Positions 8,400 through 16,252 of a stretch of 64,000 nt of DNA are shown here, one piece after another. The notes under the pieces were generated by a model. That model had not been told where the DNA came from, made no database searches, and was given only the letters and a program-made list of their open reading frames with translations. The stretch comes from Fibrobacter sp. (GTDB lineage: Bacteria > Fibrobacterota > Fibrobacteria > Fibrobacterales > Fibrobacteraceae): NCBI GenBank assembly GCA_024398835.1, contig JAKSIK010000005.1, forward strand, positions 62,001 through 126,000, read 5' to 3'. A program made the translations under genes and the position numbers. Position 1 is the stretch's first letter, and each line of letters opens with the position of its first letter.

Positions 8400-9518
8400 A
8401 TGACTGATCCTCGTGTAACTCAACTTGCAGAAAATCTCATCAACAACGCCATTGGCCTCAAGGCTCACGAAAACATCCTCATCGAAACTACCGATACGCC
8501 GGACGAAGTCTCTACGGAACTCATCAAGGCGGTGGCGAAGGTGGGCGGAAACGCCTTCGTGCATAATTCTTGCAGTCGCGTCCGTCGGGAACTGATCAAA
8601 TCCGCCACCAAGGAGCAGATTGCCCTCCGTGCGGAACTGGATTTGGCCGAAATGAAGCGGATGCAGGCCTATATCGCCATCCGTGGTGCCGACAACGCCA
8701 TGGAAAACTGCGACATTGACGATGAAAAGATGCTCATGTACCGTACTATGACGGAAGAGGTGCTGAACTACCGCGTGAATAAGACACGCTGGTGCGTTCT
8801 CCGTTGGCCGAACCCCTCCATGGCTCAGGGCGCCAAGATGAGCACGGAGGCTTTCGAAGATTTTTACTTCAAGGCTTGCCTGGCTGATTACCCTAAAATG
8901 GCGACCGCTGCCAAGCCCCTTGTAGATTTGATGAACAAGACGGACAAGGTGCGTCTGGTTGCCAAGGGAACGGACATCAGCTTCAGCATCAAGGGCGTGG
9001 GTGCTGTGCCCTGCTGTGGCAATATGAACATCCCCGATGGCGAAGTCTACTCTGCGCCAGTCCGCGATAGCATCAATGGCGTCATTCAGTACAACACGCC
9101 AACGCTTTATGAGGGCAAACACTTCAGCAACGTGCGTCTGGAATTCAAGAACGGCAAGATTGTGAATGCCACTTGCGAATCTGGCGATAACGAGAAGCTT
9201 AACGCCATCTTCGATACGGACGAAGGCGCCCGTTATGTAGGGGAGTTTGCCATTGGCTTCAATCCTTTTGTGGATAGTCCCATGTGCGACATTCTCTTTG
9301 ACGAAAAAATCAAGGGAAGCATCCACTTTACGCCGGGCCGCTGCTATGAAGATGCGCCTAACGGAAACGCTAGCGCCATTCACTGGGACATGGTGCTCAT
9401 CATGCGTCCGGAATACGGTGGTGGTGAAATCTGGTTTGACGACAAGCTCATCCGCAAGGATGGAATCTTTGTTGTTGACGAACTGAAGGGACTCAATCCC
9501 GACAAGTTGGGTGAGTAA
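8400..9518 (+). CDS. M29-family (thermophilic) metalloaminopeptidase
   Basis: Cytoplasmic aminopeptidase of family M29 (AmpS, aminopeptidase T/II), which releases N-terminal residues from peptides using a two-metal centre. 372 residues, a usual length. Family features are the N-terminal alpha/beta domain (AENLINNAIGLKAHENILIE), NMPDGE-like NIPDGEVYSAP with a metal-ligand glutamate, the acidic EFAIGFNP region, SIHFTPGR with a histidine ligand, IHWDMV with another, and the terminal FDDKLIRKDG. Conventional promoter and GGAG site upstream. It converges on the rlmL-like gene with 19 bases between stops. Substrate specificity cannot be read from sequence. Confidence 0.85.
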   Translation: MTDPRVTQLAENLINNAIGLKAHENILIETTDTPDEVSTELIKAVAKVGGNAFVHNSCSRVRRELIKSATKEQIALRAELDLAEMKRMQAYIAIRGADNAMENCDIDDEKMLMYRTMTEEVLNYRVNKTRWCVLRWPNPSMAQGAKMSTEAFEDFYFKACLADYPKMATAAKPLVDLMNKTDKVRLVAKGTDISFSIKGVGAVPCCGNMNIPDGEVYSAPVRDSINGVIQYNTPTLYEGKHFSNVRLEFKNGKIVNATCESGDNEKLNAIFDTDEGARYVGEFAIGFNPFVDSPMCDILFDEKIKGSIHFTPGRCYEDAPNGNASAIHWDMVLIMRPEYGGGEIWFDDKLIRKDGIFVVDELKGLNPDKLGE

Positions 9519-9537
9519 CCGCTTGAACGTGTAAAAT

Positions 9538-10971
9538 TTACGCGAGAAGCATTGAGAGGCTGATGCCGCCGTGACTGGTTTTTATTTCTTTGGCGGCATC
9601 ATTTTTCGCAGGATTTAAAAGTGCACATTCCCGGAGAAGATTTTCGCGGCATTCGCCTTTAGGCGCAAGTATGGCCACATGAATGCCTTCGGTTTGACCG
9701 CGGCGCTCCTTGCCCAAAAACTTGCTTAAAAACTTCCCGATTTTAGTGTAAAGCGTCGGTGCATCAAAATTCAGCCGTTTCCCGTAAGGCGGGTTCAGGA
9801 GAATGAGGACGGGGCCAGAATTGCTCGAGGCAATTTCCTGAAAATCATAGCTGAAGAAATCCATCAGTTGCGGCTGTATGGCCTCAGGTGCAATTTCTGC
9901 CAGCGGACAATGCTCCACGTTGTGGCGGATGATGTTTATTGCCCGCTTGGAAATGTCAGATGTGAAAATTTTTAAAAGATTGCCGCGCCCTGAAGGGCTC
10001 GCAATGACGTTGCTTGATTTACAGCACTTTGTTTGAAAATGATTTCCCTCATTTTCCATTGTGCATTGTGCATTTTGAATTTTGAATTGTGAGCAAATAT
10101 GTTTCCACGCTGCTTCTTTGAAGCCGGGCTGATGCTTCAGCGCGAAATCGCGGCACTTTCCAGGAATGAGACCGTTTGCCATATAGGCGGCTTCCAGGCT
10201 GAAGGTGCCGCTGCCAGCCATAGGATCGACAATGGTTGTGATGCCGCGCGGCTCATTAGAGGATTTTGCTGCTGATTTTACAATTTGGATTGCTTCGAAA
10301 ATCATGGCAGCGGCGATGGTTTCCTTGAGGGGAGCTTCTGCCACAAAACGCTCATGGCCCCGCTTGTAGAGTTCTTCGCCGGCGAGGTCCAGCCAGAGGG
10401 TGCAGCGGTCATCTACGAAATCAATGTAGAGGTTCTGTGGGCCAGCGGTGCCGTTATCATCCAACCCATCTTCTATCCCAAAATCTTGTAATCTTGAACA
10501 AATTAACGGTAGAACACGTTCCGCAATGGCGTCGCTGTGGTAGAGCCTGGAATGCTTGCAGCTCACGTGAATGTTGAAAGAACATGCGTTGTCGACGCTG
10601 TTTGTGCCTGAAATCAATTCTGCATTCCGCATTCTGCATTCTGCATTGAACAGATACAGTTCCCAGGGGATCTCTGCGATTTTCTTTTCCAGTTGTCCGA
10701 AATTGGTGGCGTTGAATGCACCTATTTCCATGAGTACGCGGTTTGCGATGCGGCTATAGGCCACCGCTTTCCAGGCTTCCGCGAGTTTTGTGTTGAATTC
10801 GACCTTTCCGTCGGCGATGACCTTGAATACAGCCCCTTCAATTTTGAAATTTTCCAATTCCTGGACGAGAGTTTCTTCGAAGCCCAGGGGAGCAATGGCC
10901 ACAAAACGGTGGCTTTTCCCATGAATTTGTCGCTTGATGCGCTTTTCTAAAGGGTTCGTATCGCTAGTCAC
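9538..10971 (-). CDS. THUMP-domain rRNA (guanine-N2)-methyltransferase, RlmL/YpsC type, with repeat-derived inserts
   Basis: Predicted SAM-dependent methyltransferase for 23S rRNA. 477 residues, longer than the roughly 370-390 usual for single-domain members. An N-terminal THUMP-like region (VAIAPLGFEETLVQELE) is followed by a Rossmann methyltransferase domain with SAM motif DPMAGSGTFSLEAA and catalytic NPPYGKRL. The excess length comes from two stretches that look like intergenic repeats read in frame: residues about 107-120 (NAECRMRNAE, heptamer array at 10615-10648) and about 294-331 (a heptamer array at 10051-10091 plus a hairpin element at 9978-10009 giving NVIASPSGRG). The start is GTG at 10971, 6 bases after a TATATT box. 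The frame stays open, so it is probably functional, but this is not certain. Confidence 0.8.
   Translation of the reverse strand: MTSDTNPLEKRIKRQIHGKSHRFVAIAPLGFEETLVQELENFKIEGAVFKVIADGKVEFNTKLAEAWKAVAYSRIANRVLMEIGAFNATNFGQLEKKIAEIPWELYLFNAECRMRNAELISGTNSVDNACSFNIHVSCKHSRLYHSDAIAERVLPLICSRLQDFGIEDGLDDNGTAGPQNLYIDFVDDRCTLWLDLAGEELYKRGHERFVAEAPLKETIAAAMIFEAIQIVKSAAKSSNEPRGITTIVDPMAGSGTFSLEAAYMANGLIPGKCRDFALKHQPGFKEAAWKHICSQFKIQNAQCTMENEGNHFQTKCCKSSNVIASPSGRGNLLKIFTSDISKRAINIIRHNVEHCPLAEIAPEAIQPQLMDFFSYDFQEIASSNSGPVLILLNPPYGKRLNFDAPTLYTKIGKFLSKFLGKERRGQTEGIHVAILAPKGECRENLLRECALLNPAKNDAAKEIKTSHGGISLSMLLA
9978..10009. repeat. Interspersed hairpin repeat (CGTCATTGCGAG type), copy inside the methyltransferase gene
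   Basis: 32-base element beginning gattgccgcgccc and ending ctcgcaatgacg, with an internal GCCC-TGAA-GGGC hairpin. A second copy lies at 44610-44640 with the same ends and a different but still self-complementary centre. This one is inside coding sequence and is read in frame as NVIASPSGRGN. Confidence 0.7.
10051..10091. repeat. 7-bp-period tandem repeat inside the methyltransferase gene
   Basis: Units such as ttgtgca, ttttgaa and ttgtgag follow one another with a 7-base period. Same family as the intergenic arrays of this window. It is read in frame as FKIQNAQCTMENE. Confidence 0.7.
10615..10648. repeat. 7-bp-period tandem repeat inside the methyltransferase gene (second)
   Basis: Four heptamers in a row (tgcattc, cgcattc, tgcattc, tgcattg) after caattc. 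Read on the minus strand as NAECRMRNAE, about residue 108-118 of the methyltransferase. Confidence 0.75.
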
Positions 10972-10990
10972 GATTTAAATATACTAATTT
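10972..10990 (-). promoter_or_regulatory. Promoter motif of the methyltransferase gene (leaderless GTG)
   Basis: The minus strand reads TAGTATATTTAAATC and then GTG. The -10 box TATATT (10978-10983) ends 6 bases before the GTG at 10971. No Shine-Dalgarno sequence. Confidence 0.4.
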
Positions 10991-11018
10991 GGATGAAAAC
11001 TTTTGACACGTGGTTATT

Positions 11019-12635
11019 ATGAAAAAATGGCTAGAACGCAGTTTCTTCATGCGTTTTATAACTTTCCATAGCATTGCATCCAAGATGGTCTTGGCGTGCC
11101 TGCTGATTGGTACGGCTCTTGTATTCTTCTTGGCAGAATCCATGGCGAAGGGCTTTGATAAAACGGAAGAAGAATTCATCAAGGACCGCCTGGTTTCGGA
11201 CATCAATTACATTCGCGATTTGATTGGGCCGGGGGAGTGGGACCTCAAGGATGGCGGGCTTTATCTAGGCGATAAACTCATTGGCGATGGCACGGAAGAG
11301 CATGCTTTTCTCGCTCCGTTCAGGGACCACGAAAAGAAGACCCGCACATTCTCCTATACATTTGTCCGCACGGGGGATGAGGGCTTAAAATATGTGGAAA
11401 AAGAAAATGGCATGGGCTATCAGGAAGGCCATTATATCCGTGCTGCGGGGAGTACCCGCCGTCCAGATGGAACTTCTATTGTGGGCACTTACATCGATAA
11501 GAAGGTCTCGGACATTCTCGACTCTACGGGCGAATATTCTGGTGAAGCCAATGTGGAGGGTAACTATGTTTTCTGTCTCTACAAGCTTTTGAAGGATGAA
11601 GCCGGAAATAGCGTTGGCATTATTGTGGTGGGGCGGAATGTATCGGAACTTCGTGAGAATGCAGAGATTGTGGGTGGCAAATTTCTGAAGTTCATCATTC
11701 TCTCCGTGCTCCTTGCTTGCGTAATCCTCATTGTTTTCTTAGGGCTTTGGCTTCGGAGCGTGAACCGCATTCGCATGCGTCTTGCCGAGGTTGCCGACGG
11801 ACATTTGCCGGAACAGCCTCTTCGCATTACCAGCCGGGATGAACTGGGGCAGGTGACGGACAGCATCAACAAGATGGTGGAATCCTTGCGTGAAAAGGAA
11901 CGCCTTGGCGCGGAACTCTCCGTTGCGACGAAGATTCAGTCCAACATGCTTCCGAAGAACTTCCCGGATACAGAGAATTACCGCCTGTGGGCCTATATGC
12001 ACCCGGCAAAGGAAGTGGGTGGGGATTTCTACGACTTCTTTGAGATTGGCGAAGACCGTCTGGGAATCGCTATCGGCGATGTTTCTGGTAAGGGTGTTCC
12101 TGCAGCCTTGTTTATGGTGGTGGCCAAGACCATCATCCGCGACCAGTCCATGCAGAACATCTCCTTGGAGAATGTCTTCAATCACACCAACTGGCTCCTT
12201 TGCGAAGGCAATGACGACAACCTCTTCGTGACGGCATGGCTTGGTATTCTAGACCTGAAAACGGGTATGCTGGATTATGTGAATGCGGGGCACAATGCTC
12301 CCGTGGTGGTGCAGAATGGTGCTGCTCGCTTCTTGAAGGGGAGACATCACTTTCCGCTGGCTGGGCTTCCGAACATCAAATACGCCCACGAAAGCGTGCA
12401 ACTTTCCGAAGGGGATAAACTTCTCCTGTACACTGATGGCGTGACGGAAGCGACAACTCCTTCTGATGAACTGTATGGTGACGACAGGCTGCTGAATTTC
12501 GCCAAGAAGAATTCCGGAATGGAGCCCAAGGACTTCGTGCTTGGCCTCAAGGATAATGTCAAGAATTTTGCTACTGGCGCACCTCAGTTTGATGACATCA
12601 CCATGCTGGCGCTGGAATTCAAAAAGCAGAAATAA
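11019..12635 (+). CDS. Membrane sensor serine phosphatase (Cache-HAMP-SpoIIE/RsbU)
   Basis: Predicted signalling phosphatase of the PPM (RsbU/SpoIIE) type, which dephosphorylates anti-sigma-factor antagonists or similar phosphoproteins. 538 residues. TM1 at about 20-40 (MVLACLLIGTALVFFLAE), then a periplasmic single-Cache-like sensor region of about 180 residues. TM2 (FIILSVLLACVILIVFLGLW, about 227-247) follows, a HAMP domain (to about 300, VNRIRMRLAEVADG), then the phosphatase domain with metal-binding motifs VGGDFYDFF, IGDVSGKGVPAALFM, YVNAGHNAP and LYTDGVTEA, ending FDDITMLALE. An in-frame GTG at 11010 is upstream, but ATG 11019 (MKKWLERSF) is a better start. No partner anti-sigma or STAS gene is adjacent, so the target is unknown. 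Confidence 0.88.
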   Translation: MKKWLERSFFMRFITFHSIASKMVLACLLIGTALVFFLAESMAKGFDKTEEEFIKDRLVSDINYIRDLIGPGEWDLKDGGLYLGDKLIGDGTEEHAFLAPFRDHEKKTRTFSYTFVRTGDEGLKYVEKENGMGYQEGHYIRAAGSTRRPDGTSIVGTYIDKKVSDILDSTGEYSGEANVEGNYVFCLYKLLKDEAGNSVGIIVVGRNVSELRENAEIVGGKFLKFIILSVLLACVILIVFLGLWLRSVNRIRMRLAEVADGHLPEQPLRITSRDELGQVTDSINKMVESLREKERLGAELSVATKIQSNMLPKNFPDTENYRLWAYMHPAKEVGGDFYDFFEIGEDRLGIAIGDVSGKGVPAALFMVVAKTIIRDQSMQNISLENVFNHTNWLLCEGNDDNLFVTAWLGILDLKTGMLDYVNAGHNAPVVVQNGAARFLKGRHHFPLAGLPNIKYAHESVQLSEGDKLLLYTDGVTEATTPSDELYGDDRLLNFAKKNSGMEPKDFVLGLKDNVKNFATGAPQFDDITMLALEFKKQK

Positions 12636-12734
12636 AATTTTTTCTGAGTTACAAAAAAGTTGCCGCAAAAATTTTGCCGGCGGTCCCCGATAGATTTTAA
12701 CTGCGAAGTCCTGTGTAGCCCGAAACTTAGCGGG

Positions 12735-14585
12735 TTAGAACTGGAAGTAGATGAAGGGGCAGCTGTCTGCGCTCATGAACTGGTATATCACAAAGATGAT
12801 GAATGCTGTTGAAAGCACCATGAGAGGGATGGGCTGGCTTGCAAATGTAATGCGGTAACGGCTCTTGACGCGCTTTGGAATCCAGTGGATGAGCATGCCG
12901 GCGATGAACACCAGTATGATGTTGATGTGTTCCCAGGCGATGGGGAGGATGGTGTCCCACTTCCAGGCGGTTCCCATCTGGTTCACCATGTTCTTGGCGG
13001 TATTCCAGGCTACTTCATTGGCTTCGGCAGGGTCCAGGTTACTGCCTGCGCGGAAGAAAAGGCGCGTGAAGGTGATGAACACGAAGGTGAGGGTCACATT
13101 CCAGGCGGTATAGAGCCATTTGTACGTCTTTTGAGAGAAGAGACGGAATATCATGACGCTCCAAACTCCGATGAAGATGACTCCAAACCACACGGCGGTT
13201 ATGGCGCAAATTGGTGTTCCATAGTGCTTAAAGATGATGGCGCTTACGGCAGAGAGGATGAGTGCGGCGGATGCGCGGAAGGTGGCGCTACGCTTGACCC
13301 AGATTTTATTGAATACCTGGCCAAAGCCGTTAAGACCGCCCCAGATGATGAAGTTCCAGCTGGCTCCGTGCCACCAGCCGCCCACGATTTGGGTGGCCAT
13401 TGCGTTCATGTTGGTGGTGATGAACTTCCGTGAACCGGGCTTGAAGTAGGCGTAGATGGCGATGTAGAGGAAGAAAACACCCAGAGCGATTCCCACCCAG
13501 ACACTTCCGGAGAGGAGAATGGCCACCAGGCTCAAGAAGCCCATCCAGAAGTAGGTACCGACGGATGCGTTGCGGTTACCGCCCAGGGGAATGTAGAGGT
13601 AGTCGCGCCACCAGCTGGACAGACTGATGTGCCAACGCCGCCAGAATTCTGTGGGGCTTAACGCCTTGTAGGGGCTGTTGAAGTTCTGGGGCAGGCGGAA
13701 TCCCATGAGGAGGGCGACACCGATGGCGATGTCCGTATAGCCGGAGAAGTCTGCATAAACCTGCAGGGAGTATGCAAAGAGGGCGATGAGGTTTTCAAGG
13801 CCTGTGAAGAGGAGTGGCGTATCGAAAACGCGGTCCACAAAGTTTGTGGCGAGGTAATCGCTCAAAATGATCTTTTTTGCCAACCCATTTAAAATCCAGA
13901 ACACGGCGATGCCGAAGGCGCGGCGGGGGAGGAAGTATTTCTTGTAGAGTTGGGGCACGAACTTGTCGGCGCGGACAATAGGGCCGGCGACTAACTGCGG
14001 GAAGAAGGAGAGGTAGAAACCGAAATCCAGAATGTTTTTGACGGCTTTGATTTTACCGCGATAGATGTCGATGCAGTAACTCATGGCCTGGAAGGTAAAG
14101 AAAGAAATACCCACCGGTAGAATGATTTGATCGACGAGGGAGTGCGTGCCGAACATCTTGTTGCTGGCGGCGGCAAAGAAGTTGTACACGTGAAGCTCGA
14201 TGCCCGTGAAATCGTAGAGGGCGTCCAGGAAGAAGTAGGAATACTTGTAGTAGCAAAGCACCAGAAGGTCGATGATGACGACGAGAATCATCCAGAATTT
14301 CTTCTTCCATTTGACTTCGGCTTTTTCAATCCATTTGCCGATGAAGAAGTTTGCTACAACACAGAAGGCTAGGATGCAGACATAACTGCCGCTGGTTTTG
14401 TAGTAGAAGAAAAGGCTTGTGGCAAAGAGGAATGCATTGCGCAGGAGAAGTCGCCTGTGAACCAGGGAGAACACAGCGAACACGACAGCAAAGAATCCCC
14501 AGAAGTAGAACTGGGTGAAGAGCAAGGGACTGTTGGGGTCGAATGCAAAGGTTCGTGTCAAGTATGGAATGATATAGTCAAGCAT
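12735..14585 (-). CDS. MBOAT-family O-acyltransferase (AlgI/DltB-like)
   Basis: Integral inner-membrane acyltransferase, 616 residues with roughly 10-12 membrane segments. It should move an acyl (usually acetyl) group across the membrane to an envelope glycan or teichoic-acid-like acceptor. MBOAT signatures are FFPQLVAGPIVR, SPTEFWRRWHISLSSWWRDY followed by LYIPLGGNR, and the catalytic histidine H406 in GGWWHGASWNF. It is the last gene of a run hisS - SGNH - SGNH - MBOAT. Its start lies 5 bases after the upstream SGNH stop. The genetic logic matches AlgI with AlgJ/X, DltB with DltD, or PatA with PatB. The acceptor polymer is not revealed by the neighbourhood. About 99 bases of non-coding DNA separate it from the convergent phosphatase gene, with no convincing terminator. 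Confidence 0.9.
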   Translation of the reverse strand: MLDYIIPYLTRTFAFDPNSPLLFTQFYFWGFFAVVFAVFSLVHRRLLLRNAFLFATSLFFYYKTSGSYVCILAFCVVANFFIGKWIEKAEVKWKKKFWMILVVIIDLLVLCYYKYSYFFLDALYDFTGIELHVYNFFAAASNKMFGTHSLVDQIILPVGISFFTFQAMSYCIDIYRGKIKAVKNILDFGFYLSFFPQLVAGPIVRADKFVPQLYKKYFLPRRAFGIAVFWILNGLAKKIILSDYLATNFVDRVFDTPLLFTGLENLIALFAYSLQVYADFSGYTDIAIGVALLMGFRLPQNFNSPYKALSPTEFWRRWHISLSSWWRDYLYIPLGGNRNASVGTYFWMGFLSLVAILLSGSVWVGIALGVFFLYIAIYAYFKPGSRKFITTNMNAMATQIVGGWWHGASWNFIIWGGLNGFGQVFNKIWVKRSATFRASAALILSAVSAIIFKHYGTPICAITAVWFGVIFIGVWSVMIFRLFSQKTYKWLYTAWNVTLTFVFITFTRLFFRAGSNLDPAEANEVAWNTAKNMVNQMGTAWKWDTILPIAWEHINIILVFIAGMLIHWIPKRVKSRYRITFASQPIPLMVLSTAFIIFVIYQFMSADSCPFIYFQF

Positions 14586-14590
14586 GTCTA

Positions 14591-16252
14591 TTACTTCGAT
14601 ACTGGTTCCGCGTTCTTGGGTTCAACGGCAGGGAGGTTAGCGATGTGTTCCTGGTAAGCTTGAATCAAAGCCTTGTAGAACATGTCGCCCAGCAATTGAT
14701 ATCCGGCCATCTTAAAATGCACTTTGTCGTTTTTGGCAAGGTCCGCTTTTTCCCATTTGGCCATGGAGCCGAGGCCGCCCATAATGCTGAATTTGTCCCA
14801 CACGCCAGCGCTGTGTTTTTCAGCCAGCATGAAGAAGCTCTTTCGGGCAATTTCGCCGTTGGGGTGCTGGACAAAACGTTTTTTGCGGACTTTGCGGAAG
14901 CTGTCGTTGTTGGTCTCGAAAATGAAAGCGGTGTTGGGACTCACTTTCTTGATGCGGGCAATGAGTTTGTCGTAGTCATCCCGGAACTGCTTGTCGTCGA
15001 AATGCTCCACGTTGGCGTCATTGATACCGATGGCGAAGATGACCAAATCCGGTTTGTAGTACTCCATTTCCTTTTCAAAGAGCGGACAGACTTCTTCAAA
15101 GTAGTCGTGAACCTTGGCCCCGTTGATGCCTACGTTGGTGTAGGTAATGCCCGGATTGTCGGTTTCTGCAATAATGCCTGTGAGGGTGAAGTGCGGCCTG
15201 GCATTTTTTAGAGTGGAATCCGGAATTTGCGCAAGAGCGGAGTCTTTGGCCGTTGTATCTTTGGATGCCAATTCATCTTTGGTGAGGCAGGCGGTATCCA
15301 GCACGTCGCATTCCCCTTGGAACATGGAATCCAGGGGAAGCGCCACATTTTGCGGTACATCTTTTTTTACGGAATTGGCGGAGTCTGCATTTGCATTTTT
15401 CAGAGATGAATCTTTTTGGAGGGAATCCAGGGTTGCCCGCATAATGGAATCCTGGATGAGGGAATCCGCGATGAATTTGGCCACAGTCGCTTGCTGCAAC
15501 GTGTCAATCCAGCGGAACTGAATGTGGATACTATCAATGGGCCTCGGGCTAGTGAACACATAGCTCTGGCTTATGGTGTCGTGAACGCCTTGAATATCGG
15601 TAGAATCAATACGGAGCACGGGCACTACATCGTTATTGTCGCTGAATCCAAACAGACGGAATCTTGTTTCGCCCCACATGGGCTCGGAATTGTATTTGTC
15701 CAAGAGAAGCGTTATTTCCGCACGAGGGTCGCGAGTGCTGACGGCAATTCCCAGAAGGCCGAGAGGCTTTGTGATTTCTTTCTGGACGTTCTTATTCTTG
15801 TCCCAGATGCCTTGATAGTAGCTGGCGTACGTGGCCGGCGTGTTGGTGCGGGCGGCAGAGTAGGGGAAGATGAATCCGCGGCCTGCGCTTGCACCAGGAT
15901 ATTCCTTGATGAGGTGCTCGCGGATACGGCCCGAAATTACATCGGCCTGCAGGTGGGAGCCTCCGATGTGGAGAATGCGAACCTGACCTTTATTTTCGAA
16001 GACCAAAGTGTCCATCTTCTGGAAGAAGGCTTCGAATGAGGCATTCCCTCGAGGGAACTGGATGATGTTCAGTGTGGTGTCGATGAAATCGTATTTTGAA
16101 AAATCCAGATTGTAGGTGCCGGGAGCTGGCTTTGTAGCGGGCTTTGTCGCCGTTTTGGGGCTTGCTGCAAAGGTTGCGACAACAAGAGCGCACAAGATAA
16201 CGAAGGCGGTACTCCGCAAAATTTTGGCGATGTTTACGGCGGGGAAAGTCAC
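14591..16252 (-). CDS. Secreted SGNH/GDSL-type acyltransferase partner (first paralogue)
   Basis: 553 residues with an N-terminal signal or anchor (about 11-30, ILRSTAFVILCALVVATFAA). SGNH catalytic blocks are visible: block I as HIGGSHLQAD with serine S99 (the usual GDS is GGS), block III GINDAN with the conserved Asn, and block V DKVH with D509 and H512. A low-complexity Ser/Asp/Lys insertion of about 90 residues (roughly 260-345) splits the domain. It overlaps the upstream SGNH gene by 4 bases (ATGA) and is 5 bases from the MBOAT gene. It probably finishes O-acylation in the periplasm with acyl groups delivered by the MBOAT protein. An esterase is the alternative. Confidence 0.75.
   Translation of the reverse strand: MTFPAVNIAKILRSTAFVILCALVVATFAASPKTATKPATKPAPGTYNLDFSKYDFIDTTLNIIQFPRGNASFEAFFQKMDTLVFENKGQVRILHIGGSHLQADVISGRIREHLIKEYPGASAGRGFIFPYSAARTNTPATYASYYQGIWDKNKNVQKEITKPLGLLGIAVSTRDPRAEITLLLDKYNSEPMWGETRFRLFGFSDNNDVVPVLRIDSTDIQGVHDTISQSYVFTSPRPIDSIHIQFRWIDTLQQATVAKFIADSLIQDSIMRATLDSLQKDSSLKNANADSANSVKKDVPQNVALPLDSMFQGECDVLDTACLTKDELASKDTTAKDSALAQIPDSTLKNARPHFTLTGIIAETDNPGITYTNVGINGAKVHDYFEEVCPLFEKEMEYYKPDLVIFAIGINDANVEHFDDKQFRDDYDKLIARIKKVSPNTAFIFETNNDSFRKVRKKRFVQHPNGEIARKSFFMLAEKHSAGVWDKFSIMGGLGSMAKWEKADLAKNDKVHFKMAGYQLLGDMFYKALIQAYQEHIANLPAVEPKNAEPVSK

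Noticed and set aside
8307..9383. 358-codon minus-strand frame opposite the M29 aminopeptidase
   Set aside because: No recognisable motifs and overlaps a well-supported gene completely.
12640..12734. Terminator between the phosphatase and MBOAT genes
   Set aside because: Only short interrupted stems (GCCG...CGGC, CCCG...CGGG) without a good T-tract.
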